Part shown: positions 1 to 7,587 of the stretch, in pieces
How positions within the stretch are numbered: position 1 is the first letter of the stretch
Layout of the letters: the number at the start of each line of letters is the position of its first letter
Origin: an uncultured Spirochaetaceae bacterium
Lineage (GTDB): Bacteria; Spirochaetota; Spirochaetia; Treponematales; Treponemataceae
Length of the DNA: 56,857 nt
Assembly: GCA_902783155.1 (NCBI GenBank)
Contig: CACZPR010000095.1
Coordinates: 1-56,857, forward strand
Reading direction: 5' to 3'
Program-made: the position numbers and the translations under genes
Notes under the pieces: model-generated
What the model was told of the DNA's origin: nothing
The model's database searches: none
What the model saw: the letters and a program-made list of their open reading frames with translations, nothing else

Positions 1-26
1 GAGGTAATGAAGGGATATTTTAATAT

Positions 27-1634
27 ATGGAATATTTTTCCATACTAGCATATACTATCCCCATGGAAGAACGCTTTCTGCCGATAGGCATTCAGGATTT
101 TGAGGATTTACGCAGACGGGGTTTTCTTTACGTTGACAAGACCGCATACGTATACAAGCTTGCCCGCGAAGGAAAGCCTTATTTTTTGAGCAGACCCCGA
201 CGTTTCGGAAAGAGCCTTTTGCTTTCCACGATGGAATATTATTTTCTCGGCAAGAAGGATTTGTTCAAGGGGCTTGCACTAGAGTCGCTTGAAAAAGACT
301 GGATTGAGTATCCAGTAATCAAAATCAGCTTTGGGGCGGACAATTACCCTGACTTGGATTGTTTGAGATCACAGGAAAATTCCATTCTCTCAGACTATGA
401 AAAAAAATATGATGTTGAAGTTTCAGATTTTCGTGCGGCTCCAAGACTTAAAAATCTTATAAGAGCTGCGTATGAAAAGACAGGCAAGCAGGTCGTAATC
501 CTAATCGACGAATACGACAAACCTATTCTCGATGCCCTTTATACAGATTTTGAAGAGCAGAACAGACAGGAACTCAGAAGTTTTTACAGCCCACTCAAAG
601 ACTGCGACAAATACATCCGCTTTCTTTTCATCACCGGAATCACCAAGGTGAGCCACGTAAACATTTTCAGCGGACTGAACCAGCTTAATGACATCAGCTT
701 GAATGAGGATTTTTCTTCAATCTGCGGAATTTCGGAAAGCGAGCTTGAAAAATATTTTCAGCCGGAAATAAAAAATCTTGCGGAGCGAAGAAAGCTGACA
801 TATCAGCAGGCAAAAGAAAAACTTGCACTAATGTATGACGGCTATCATTTTTCGCAGGATGCCGAGGGAGTCTACAATCCGTTCTGCCTCTTGAAATGTT
901 TCATGGAAAAAAAATTCGGTTCATATTGGTTTGAGAGCGGCACACCGACATTCCTTGTAAAGACATTGCAGAACCAGCCGATATTTTTGACAAATTTGGT
1001 GAATGGTCGAAAAGCAAAAGAAGACCAGTTCAAAAACTACGACCCCGACTCAAAGAACATGCTCCCGGTTGTTTACCAGAGCGGATACCTCACGATAAAG
1101 GACTATAACCCTGAAAAAAATGTCTACACCCTTGATTTCCCGAACGAAGAAATAAAATACGGATTCCTAAATGTCCTCCTCAAAAAATTCGTGACCGTTC
1201 CCGATGATGATTTGGGACTTGCAATCGACAATCTCTGCGACGCACTCGAATCCCATAATGTTGACCGCGTACTTTCAATCATAAAATCCGCGATTGCAGA
1301 CTTACCCACAATCGTAAAAAAAGACATGTGCGAAAATTATTACGAGTCAGTCACGCATCTGATGTTCCGCATGACGGGCTACAACGTTGTTTCCGAATTG
1401 CAGAATGTCGCGGGTCGTAGCGATGTGATTGTCACAACGAAAGATTCCGTCTTCATCTTCGAGTTGAAAATGGACAAAGGACAGGATTTTGAAAAAATAG
1501 CTGAACTTGCCCTCACCCAGATTGACGCAAACGGATATTCCGAAAGATTTGCCGTAAGCGGAAAACAGATGTTCAAGGTCGGCGTTGTATTTTCAAGCGA
1601 CGGCAAAGGGATTGTCGGGTGGAAGATTAAATAG
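27..1634 (+). CDS. DUF1703-type AAA ATPase with C-terminal PD-(D/E)XK nuclease domain
   Basis: The 535-residue protein has the order typical of the AAA-ATPase-like (PF09820) plus PD-(D/E)XK nuclease superfamily 9 family. The N-terminus carries the LPIGIQDFEDLR and YVDKT motifs, then a Walker A-like RRFGKS. A Walker B-like VILIDEYDKP lies near residue 160. The C-terminal part reads GRSDVIV and then FIFELK, the usual D...ExK nuclease core. The start at 27 has AAGGGA about 11 nt upstream; an alternative ATG lies at 63, just before the conserved region. Such ATPases are abundant in Treponema and gut bacteria, and their role is not settled; nucleic-acid or toxin-like functions have been proposed. 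The gene is close to the window edge, so its promoter cannot be judged. Family call is confident, function is not. Confidence 0.9.
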   Translation: MEYFSILAYTIPMEERFLPIGIQDFEDLRRRGFLYVDKTAYVYKLAREGKPYFLSRPRRFGKSLLLSTMEYYFLGKKDLFKGLALESLEKDWIEYPVIKISFGADNYPDLDCLRSQENSILSDYEKKYDVEVSDFRAAPRLKNLIRAAYEKTGKQVVILIDEYDKPILDALYTDFEEQNRQELRSFYSPLKDCDKYIRFLFITGITKVSHVNIFSGLNQLNDISLNEDFSSICGISESELEKYFQPEIKNLAERRKLTYQQAKEKLALMYDGYHFSQDAEGVYNPFCLLKCFMEKKFGSYWFESGTPTFLVKTLQNQPIFLTNLVNGRKAKEDQFKNYDPDSKNMLPVVYQSGYLTIKDYNPEKNVYTLDFPNEEIKYGFLNVLLKKFVTVPDDDLGLAIDNLCDALESHNVDRVLSIIKSAIADLPTIVKKDMCENYYESVTHLMFRMTGYNVVSELQNVAGRSDVIVTTKDSVFIFELKMDKGQDFEKIAELALTQIDANGYSERFAVSGKQMFKVGVVFSSDGKGIVGWKIK

Positions 1635-1656
1635 ATGTTTTCAGGAGTTTGATTTT

Positions 1657-2013
1657 ATGATACAGATTTTTGGAACGAACAAAAGTTTTGACTGCAAGTC
1701 TGCACAGAGATTTTTCAAGGAAAGAAGGATTCCGTTTCAATTCATAGATTTAAAGGAAAAGGAAATGTCCCGCGGAGAATTTGAGTCGGTGATGGACTGC
1801 ATTTCAAGAAGAGCCGGTTCCCGTTCAGAGGCCGTTGAAATTATGACGGACAAAAAATCAAGGGACTATTCCATGATTGCATATCTGGACGAAAGCGAAA
1901 AAGCGGACAAGCTTTTTGAAAACCAGACGCTCCTGAAGCTCCCGGTATGCAGGAACGGAAAAACCGAGGCAACGGTCGGAATGCAACAGGACATCTGGGA
2001 AAAATGGAAATAA
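1657..2013 (+). CDS. ArsC/Spx-family thioredoxin-fold protein
   Basis: This 118-residue protein starts IQIFGTNKSFDCKSAQRFF, the beta-strand plus Cys-helix opening of the ArsC/Spx/YffB family, with a single Cys at the active-site position. The ATG at 1657 is chosen because CAGGAG lies about 9 nt upstream at 1642-1647; a longer reading overlaps the preceding ATPase and lacks support. Length matches the family (about 115-120). In the family the protein is an arsenate reductase-like or RNA-polymerase-binding regulator. The RPV/I-containing segment is not clearly conserved here (KLPVCRNG is present), so the substrate cannot be assigned. It lies 22 nt after the upstream ATPase and may be co-transcribed with it. 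Confidence 0.8.
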   Translation: MIQIFGTNKSFDCKSAQRFFKERRIPFQFIDLKEKEMSRGEFESVMDCISRRAGSRSEAVEIMTDKKSRDYSMIAYLDESEKADKLFENQTLLKLPVCRNGKTEATVGMQQDIWEKWK

Positions 2014-2035
2014 TCATTTCATAGTCTGACGGTTT

Positions 2036-3205
2036 TCATTTCAGCTGATTTATCATGTTCAGGTGCCTTACGTAAAGTTCCGTTATGTTGCTCCGTATTG
2101 TAAGGCCGCCCTGTAATGACATGTGGTCTCCCCGATAAGTCGGCATGACATACCAGATTCCCTTTTCCAATTCCAGTCCGTCCGTTTCTGAATACTTTTT
2201 TGACGGCGCAAAGTCAGGGGCCATTGCTGATATGGTGTTTACAAGTCCGTCGTTTTCCTGCCACTCTTTTGAAAGCTCTATTCCGTCGTATGTGGTGCCC
2301 TCGAATTTTCCAAGCTTGGTTGAACTTCTCCTAAGCATTTTTTCCGTGATTTCCGGAATCGGTTCATGGGTTCCGTCTTCTGCGGTTTTTGTTGAGGAAC
2401 ATGGGAAGGAAAAATAATATGCGCTTTTAATTGTGGTTATCCATCTGTTCATTTCTGCGGCATTCTGTATGTGCATGTCAAAATCGGCATAGTCGTATTC
2501 CGCACGTCCGTCTTTTTTCGGAGCATTTGTTTTTTCCATCATTTTTTCGGAGCTTGATTTTTTCTCTGGATTTTCATCAGGAATGTGGTATGCTGACGTT
2601 CCGTTGTGGGGTGCCGCCAATGCAGTTACGGAATAAATCCAGTCTGCGTGTCCACCGGCAAAAAGAGGACTGAGTTCATTTTCCGGCGTTACATTTCTTT
2701 CTGCCTCCGATCCTTCCGACATCAAATGTGCAAGCAGGCGAACCGTTGCTCCTCCGAACGAGTGTCCCAGTATGTTGATTTTGTTTTCCGAATCCCAGCG
2801 CGGAATCAGCGGATTTTTTGAAAAGTCCCTTCCGTATCTTTCGTGTCCGCATCTTGTCGAATGTTCCAGACCGTAATCCGTTTTTGTTCCGGTAAGCTGT
2901 GCGTAGAGTTCACAAGCCCTGTCCCATGCACTTCCCTGAGGAGCGACCGACGCATCGTAGCATGAAAATCCCTGACGACGGAGCTGCTTAATCAGAGACC
3001 CGTTTTTCATTCCCCAATACGGAAAGAAATTGTTAAGGAAATCGTAGTGTCCCCAGCCTGAAAGTCCGTGCACGAAAACATAAGTGTAATTCGTGTTCCA
3101 GCCGGACTTGTCGGTTTCGCTTACCATGATTTGAGTTGATTTGCATGAAAATGTAGTCAACATTGAAACGGTTAAAAAAATTACAATAATTCGTTTGAAC
3201 TTCAT
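2036..3205 (-). CDS. Lipase-like alpha/beta hydrolase lipoprotein
   Basis: The 389-residue protein begins with a lipoprotein signal peptide ending in LTTFSC (lipobox Cys at residue 21), so it should be membrane-anchored outside the cytoplasm. VHGLSG (residues 45-50) is the oxyanion-hole strand, and GHSFGG (Ser149) is the nucleophile elbow. RGDHMSL near the C-terminus can supply the catalytic His. The layout and the inserted polar region resemble the staphylococcal/Geobacillus lipase family (I.5/I.6), suggesting ester or triacylglycerol hydrolysis. There is no Shine-Dalgarno; a promoter with the -10 six nt before the ATG suggests a leaderless transcript. It is convergent with the ArsC-like gene and divergent from the gene at 3350. 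Confidence 0.82.
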   Translation of the reverse strand: MKFKRIIVIFLTVSMLTTFSCKSTQIMVSETDKSGWNTNYTYVFVHGLSGWGHYDFLNNFFPYWGMKNGSLIKQLRRQGFSCYDASVAPQGSAWDRACELYAQLTGTKTDYGLEHSTRCGHERYGRDFSKNPLIPRWDSENKINILGHSFGGATVRLLAHLMSEGSEAERNVTPENELSPLFAGGHADWIYSVTALAAPHNGTSAYHIPDENPEKKSSSEKMMEKTNAPKKDGRAEYDYADFDMHIQNAAEMNRWITTIKSAYYFSFPCSSTKTAEDGTHEPIPEITEKMLRRSSTKLGKFEGTTYDGIELSKEWQENDGLVNTISAMAPDFAPSKKYSETDGLELEKGIWYVMPTYRGDHMSLQGGLTIRSNITELYVRHLNMINQLK

Positions 3206-3211
3206 GTATAA

Positions 3212-3240
3212 ACATTATCAAAAAAAACGGAAAATGTAAA
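3212..3240 (-). promoter_or_regulatory. Leaderless-type promoter of the lipase-like gene
   Basis: Read on the minus strand: TTTACA (3240-3235), 17-nt spacer, TAATGT (3217-3212), then 6 nt to the ATG at 3205. No Shine-Dalgarno fits. The expected transcription start coincides with the start codon. Confidence 0.55.
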
Positions 3241-3349
3241 TCCAATTTTGCAAAATTATATTTTATACAATCTATTTTTAATTCAGTCTTCAGGAAACAT
3301 GGCGGTAAGCCCCGCAATTTCCGATATTATAATTGGAGGCTTTTATATT

Positions 3350-3811
3350 ATGGAAGAAAATTTATCCGGCGGTGATTTTTTGGGGCAGTTTTTCAATATG
3401 TTCGGAGACAGGCTTCCGGTTATAATCGCAGTTGTCTCGGTGACGGTCCTTGTATTTCTTGCAATCGGCATTGTGATTGGAAAAGCGGTTCAGGCGGCAA
3501 AGACACAGAAGATCATAAAAACGGAGCGCGAAAAGGCTGTCAAAAGAAGTCGTGAAGTTTTGGGCGGACAGTTTGGTGAGCAGGTCGCTCCATATCTTCC
3601 GGGCTTTCCATGCAATCCGGGGGACTGCAAATTCTTAGGGCAGCCGGTTGATTTTATTGCATTTCCAGGAAGCGCGGTGGGAAAACCGATTGACGAAGTT
3701 TTGTTCATCGAAGTGAAATCAGGAAAAAGCCAGCTGTCCGAGCGCGAAAAACAAATCCGCTCCGCAATCAAAAACGGGCGCGTGAGATATGTTGAGTACA
3801 GGCTTCCGTGA
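3350..3811 (+). CDS. Membrane-anchored Holliday-junction-resolvase-related endonuclease
   Basis: The protein (153 residues) has one N-terminal membrane helix (about residues 22-45, rich in V, I, A), a basic coiled stretch, and a C-terminal domain. That domain contains GDCKFLGQPVDFIAFPG and VLFIEVKSGKSQLS, and ends in RYVEYRL. This is the pattern of the archaeal-Holliday-resolvase-related family (PF10107), a PD-(D/E)XK fold with D and ExK visible. The start at 3350 is preceded by GGAGG (3335-3339) at good spacing; the longer upstream reading is not supported. The stop abuts the stop of the convergent GGDEF-EAL gene. The family is known, but its substrate and why it is membrane-tethered are not. 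Confidence 0.82.
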   Translation: MEENLSGGDFLGQFFNMFGDRLPVIIAVVSVTVLVFLAIGIVIGKAVQAAKTQKIIKTEREKAVKRSREVLGGQFGEQVAPYLPGFPCNPGDCKFLGQPVDFIAFPGSAVGKPIDEVLFIEVKSGKSQLSEREKQIRSAIKNGRVRYVEYRLP

Positions 3812-5656
3812 CTACAGACTTTCCGGTGTCACGTTGTTTATTGTAAGAACGGCAGAATCATCTCCGGCGAGCATTCGGTCGCACAACTGCATGGGCATCG
3901 GTTTTCCCTTCAAGAATCCCTGCACGTTATGGCAATTGATTTTTTTGAGCATGTCGAGCTGAGAATTGTTTTCCACTCCCTCGGCGATTGTGTCCAGTCC
4001 CATCTTCGAGACCATGGAGACTATGCTTTCGGTAATGTTGGCCTCGACACCATTTTCCTCGCTTATGTTGGAGATAAATGACTTGTCAATTTTCAGCGTG
4101 GTCAACGGAAGAATCTGTAGATAGCGCAGCGCGGAATATCCGGTGCCAAAATCATCAAGAGAAATGCCAATACCCATACGGCGTATGTCATTCAGTTTTC
4201 GCACGGTGTCCTGCACGTTGTCGATGAACACACCCTCGGTGATTTCAATCTCCAGATGCTCGGGTCTCACTTTTGTCCTGTCAAGTCCGTCCTTCAGTTT
4301 GTCAATAAAGTCCGGGGTCTTGAGCTGAACAGGAGAAACATTTATGGACATGATTCCATCAAAGTGATACTCCAGTTCCCATTTTGAAAGAGTGTCCAGA
4401 GCCGTGTCCATGACCCACTGGCCAAGAGGAACAACCTGTCTTGAATCTTCGGCGAGAGGAATGAACTGGTCCGGGCTAATCCACCCAAGCTCATCGTCGT
4501 GCCATCTGAGAAGGGCCTCGAATCCACGGAGCTTTCCTGTAATGACATCGAACTGAGGCTGGAAATAAAGCTGGAAAAGATTTTTCTCCAGAGCGACCGT
4601 CAGCTTGCTTTCAATCAACATGCGCCGAAGGAAACGCTCCTCCATGACCTGCCTGAAAAAGTGTATGCCGTTCTTTCCATTTTTCTTCACATCGGATTTG
4701 GCCATGTCCGCGTATTTTAGGATGTGGTCCAGGTTCGACGTGTCCTCCGGATATATGCTGATTCCACCGGAAAAACCAATTCCCTCGACGTTCGCCTGCT
4801 CTATAATCTTATAGCCGAGAAGCGTCATCTCCTCGCGGCTGGAAATGTTTTTCACGAGAAGTATAAACTCGTCGCCCTCAAAACGGAATGCGGTAATCCT
4901 GTCGCTCTCGTAGTGGCGTAGTATCGTGGCCATCTGCCGAAGCACTGAGTCACCGGCATTGTGTCCGTTGGCATCGTTCACATTTTTCAGGTTGTCTATG
5001 TCTATCAGGAGAAGACCAAAATTGATTACGTCGGTGGTCTGGTTCCCCTTCTCCTCTTTTGATGTCGCAATTGAAGCAACTCCGCTGGTCCGAATGTCAC
5101 CAAGCATCCTGTTGAACCACGAGCGGTTGAAAAGATTCGTGAGACTGTCGTGGAATGCCGCAAACTGCAGCTGCCTGTTCAAAGTCTGTATGCTCTCAAG
5201 CTTCACGCGCATCTCGTTGCGGGTCAGGGAAAGTTCCTCGGTCAGGGCCATGTTGCGAACGTCCTGCCTGTGGACCGTCTGCTCAAGCGTTTTTGTCTGG
5301 CTGATGTCCTCCAGTTTTACCACGACAACATCGGGCGAAAGCTGGTTGACCGAAAGCATGAACCATCTTCCTGATTTCTGGGAATAAAAATTGCGGGTGG
5401 CATTGTAGTCGTTGCGGATTACGTCCTCGAAAATTGACAGCCATGGAAAATCTTTTGGGAGGAGTTCAGAGATTGCGGACCAGAGCATACCGCTTGTGAT
5501 TTCATTCTGCGTGATTGTCAGGAACTGTATGTTGGTATACTCAACCCGGCAGTCAATCAGCTTGCCAGAATCATCACGAATGGCACTGACGACACACACC
5601 GCCTGGGGAACAGCATTCAAAATCTGCTTGTAATCTAAAGAATCCTGCATAGACAC
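3812..5656 (-). CDS. PAS-GGDEF-EAL cyclic-di-GMP signalling protein
   Basis: This 614-residue cytoplasmic protein has an N-terminal PAS-like sensor (about 10-125), a coiled linker (125-165), a GGDEF domain (about 166-335) and an EAL domain (about 345-600). The GGDEF signature is degenerate (FEGDEF, residues 259-264), though the preceding DID and ND-GH-GD motifs are kept. The EAL domain looks intact: EALLRW (380-385), INVSP, EITEG, DDFGTGYS (501-508), LKIDKSF and EGVEN. The likely net activity is c-di-GMP hydrolysis, with the GGDEF domain regulatory or weakly active. A GTG start at 5656 has GGAG 8 nt upstream and is preferred; an ATG lies two codons further in. No membrane segments. Confidence 0.93.
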   Translation of the reverse strand: MSMQDSLDYKQILNAVPQAVCVVSAIRDDSGKLIDCRVEYTNIQFLTITQNEITSGMLWSAISELLPKDFPWLSIFEDVIRNDYNATRNFYSQKSGRWFMLSVNQLSPDVVVVKLEDISQTKTLEQTVHRQDVRNMALTEELSLTRNEMRVKLESIQTLNRQLQFAAFHDSLTNLFNRSWFNRMLGDIRTSGVASIATSKEEKGNQTTDVINFGLLLIDIDNLKNVNDANGHNAGDSVLRQMATILRHYESDRITAFRFEGDEFILLVKNISSREEMTLLGYKIIEQANVEGIGFSGGISIYPEDTSNLDHILKYADMAKSDVKKNGKNGIHFFRQVMEERFLRRMLIESKLTVALEKNLFQLYFQPQFDVITGKLRGFEALLRWHDDELGWISPDQFIPLAEDSRQVVPLGQWVMDTALDTLSKWELEYHFDGIMSINVSPVQLKTPDFIDKLKDGLDRTKVRPEHLEIEITEGVFIDNVQDTVRKLNDIRRMGIGISLDDFGTGYSALRYLQILPLTTLKIDKSFISNISEENGVEANITESIVSMVSKMGLDTIAEGVENNSQLDMLKKINCHNVQGFLKGKPMPMQLCDRMLAGDDSAVLTINNVTPESL

Positions 5657-5768
5657 TTACTAAACTCCAACCCGCATCCAAACGGACGCAAAAATCGTTC
5701 ATAGATCCCCTAGAACACCCCACAGTCATATTATAACCCACAATCCCTAAATTGTCGATAGGTGGTCC

Positions 5769-5802
5769 CAAAAAAACCGGACCCACATCAAGAGGCCCGG
5801 TT
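5769..5802 (-). terminator. Intrinsic terminator after the alanine symporter gene
   Basis: On the minus strand AACCGGGCC pairs with GGTCCGGTT across a 10-nt loop and is followed by a run of T. It ends transcription of the symporter gene, whose stop codon is at 5841. Confidence 0.8.
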
Positions 5803-5840
5803 CGAATTTTTAACCAGAAATCTGTCCGCTAGATTTTTCC

Positions 5841-7319
5841 CTAGATTTCACCGAAGTGCGAGAGCATCGGTTCCGTATTCTTTCCGCGGATCACACGGTC
5901 AACGTAGTTTTTGGTTATCTTTGCGACAAGCGGACACAGGGCAAGGACTCCAATCAGGTTCGGAATCATCATAAGCCCGTTGAAAGTGTCGCTCAAATCC
6001 CATGCAAGCTGGAGGCTCATCGTGCATCCGAAGTAAATCATCACCACGAAGACAATCTTGTAGATTATCTGGGTCTTTTCACCAAAGAGATACTGCCATG
6101 CCGTAGTTCCGTAATGGCTCCATCCAAGAACAGTCGAGAATGCGAAAAGCAGTATGGCAATTGCGATGAATTTTCCGCCGAAGGGACCGAACACAGTGCC
6201 GAACGCCTCACCGACAAGACCCGCGCCCTCGTTTGTTGAAATCATTGCGCCGGTGTTGAGGTCAACGCATCCTGATGTAAGGACGACAAGAGCTGTAAGA
6301 GTGCAGACGATTATCGTGTCGGCAAAAACCTCGAAGATTCCCCACATTCCCTGCTGAACCGGTTCCTTTACGTTGGAGCTTGAGTGGACCATAACCGAAG
6401 AACCAAGACCAGCCTCGTTACTGAACGCGCCCCTCTTGAATCCCATTGTTATGGCTTTCTGTATGCCGTAGCCGATTATTCCACCGCCCGCAGCCTTGAC
6501 ACCGAACGCACCCTTGAAGATTGCCGCAAACACAGCCGGAACCGCACTGACATGTGCAAATATGACGACCAGCGCACCGATTATGTAAAGGATTGCCATG
6601 ACAGGGACAAGTTTTTCCGCAACACCTGCCACACGCTTAAGTCCGCCAAGAATGACCACTGACGCAATTATAACGAGCGCAATTCCCGTCACATACGGAG
6701 GAATGTTGAAAGCTGCCTGCATGTTGCCCGCGATTGAGTTCACCTGGCTCATGTTTCCGATTCCGAAACTTGCAAGAAGACAGAACACGCTGAAAATGAT
6801 TGCGAGAATCTTTCCGATGTGCTTGAATCCCCTGTAGCCTCCGAGACCGTCCTTAAGATAGTACATCGCACCGCCGCGCCACTCTCCGCTCTTTCCCTTC
6901 CTGCGGAAATAGATTCCGAGCACGTTCTCAGAATAGTTTGTCATCATGCCGAAGAGAGCCATAATCCACATCCAGAAAACGGCTCCCGGACCACCGAGCA
7001 TGATTGCGGTCGCAACTCCGACTATGTTTCCAGTTCCGATTGTAGCGGCCATTGCAGTGCAGAGGCTCTGGAACTGTGAGATTGCCTTGGATTCTTTTCC
7101 GGTGTGCTTGGTGATATGCCTGTCGGAAAAAATCGCGCCGATTGTCTTTTTTATCCAGTGCGCGAAATGTGAGAACTGGAAACCCTTGTTCACACATGTC
7201 ATGACAATTCCAGCAACAAGGAGCAGCGTAATTCCACCTACTCCCCACACCACACCATTGACGGCGTTGTTTACGTTTGTAACCGTCTCAACCACTGCGT
7301 TTGTAGTTGCCTCACCCAT
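5841..7319 (-). CDS. Sodium:alanine/glycine symporter, AGCS family
   Basis: The 492-residue polytopic protein matches the alanine-or-glycine:cation symporter family (AgcS/AlsT). Visible signatures are AATIGTGNIVGVATAI, GGPGAVFWMW, the conserved GEWRGGAMYYL and KRGAFSNEAGLGS. About ten hydrophobic membrane segments alternate with short loops. It should import alanine or glycine with sodium across the inner membrane. The start is placed at ATG 7319, with GGAGGC at 7325-7330; the N-terminus MGEATTNAVVETV fits the family. It has its own promoter (7408-7436) and a leader with a terminator-like hairpin. The terminator at 5769-5802 follows. Confidence 0.95.
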   Translation of the reverse strand: MGEATTNAVVETVTNVNNAVNGVVWGVGGITLLLVAGIVMTCVNKGFQFSHFAHWIKKTIGAIFSDRHITKHTGKESKAISQFQSLCTAMAATIGTGNIVGVATAIMLGGPGAVFWMWIMALFGMMTNYSENVLGIYFRRKGKSGEWRGGAMYYLKDGLGGYRGFKHIGKILAIIFSVFCLLASFGIGNMSQVNSIAGNMQAAFNIPPYVTGIALVIIASVVILGGLKRVAGVAEKLVPVMAILYIIGALVVIFAHVSAVPAVFAAIFKGAFGVKAAGGGIIGYGIQKAITMGFKRGAFSNEAGLGSSVMVHSSSNVKEPVQQGMWGIFEVFADTIIVCTLTALVVLTSGCVDLNTGAMISTNEGAGLVGEAFGTVFGPFGGKFIAIAILLFAFSTVLGWSHYGTTAWQYLFGEKTQIIYKIVFVVMIYFGCTMSLQLAWDLSDTFNGLMMIPNLIGVLALCPLVAKITKNYVDRVIRGKNTEPMLSHFGEI

Positions 7320-7395
7320 AAAGCGCCTCCGAAAAATCGAATTTGAAAAAATAAAAAAAGGCGATGCGGACAACCAGTATCCAGTACATCGCCAT
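7312..7395 (-). other. Possible 27-codon leader ORF overlapping the symporter start
   Basis: On the minus strand an ATG at 7395 opens a 27-codon frame rich in aromatic and hydrophobic codons (two Trp/Tyr early, then a Phe-rich stretch). It stops at TGA 7314-7312, 5-7 nt inside the symporter gene. The terminator-like hairpin lies within it. It could couple leader translation to termination. No ribosome-binding site is obvious. Confidence 0.25.
7353..7393 (-). terminator. Terminator-like hairpin in the symporter leader (attenuator candidate)
   Basis: On the minus strand GGCGATG (7393-7387) pairs perfectly with CATCGCC (7366-7360) and is followed directly by seven T (7359-7353). The hairpin lies between the promoter and the ATG at 7319, so it could stop transcription before the gene. 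Confidence 0.55.
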
Positions 7396-7407
7396 TGATA
7401 GTTTGAA

Positions 7408-7436
7408 ATACTACCGTTTTTGGTGGAAGTTGTCAA
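7408..7436 (-). promoter_or_regulatory. Sigma70-like promoter of the symporter gene
   Basis: Minus strand: TTGACA (7436-7431), 17-nt spacer, TAGTAT (7413-7408). The predicted leader is about 80 nt. Confidence 0.75.
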
Positions 7437-7440
7437 GGAT

Positions 7441-7486
7441 TTAGGGAACCGATGATTAATACACGAAGCATTAATCACCGGTTCCC
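7441..7486. repeat. Dispersed palindromic repeat, copy 1
   Basis: GGGAACCG and following bases (7444-7460) are repeated inverted at 7470-7486 with one mismatch, across a 9-nt loop. The left half, from TTAGGGAACCG to GCATT, is closely similar to 28905-28936, so this looks like a dispersed repeat family. Confidence 0.6.
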
Positions 7487-7548
7487 AGCAATTTCTCATA
7501 ATTCTTTATAATATAAGGAATTATTGCGAAATTGCGGATATCATAGTT

Positions 7549-7584
7549 AACAGTTAATAATCCGCTTTCGGATTATTAACTGTT
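7549..7584. repeat. Perfect 16-bp hairpin after gltX
   Basis: AACAGTTAATAATCCG (7549-7564) is perfectly inverted at 7569-7584 across a 4-nt loop. It begins 3 nt after the gltX stop codon and probably ends or stabilises that mRNA, although no T run follows on the minus strand. Confidence 0.6.
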
Positions 7585-7587
7585 TCC

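Noticed and set aside
7320-7407. Glycine riboswitch before the symporter gene
   Set aside because: The leader is too short and lacks the conserved glycine aptamer core; only a terminator-like hairpin is visible.
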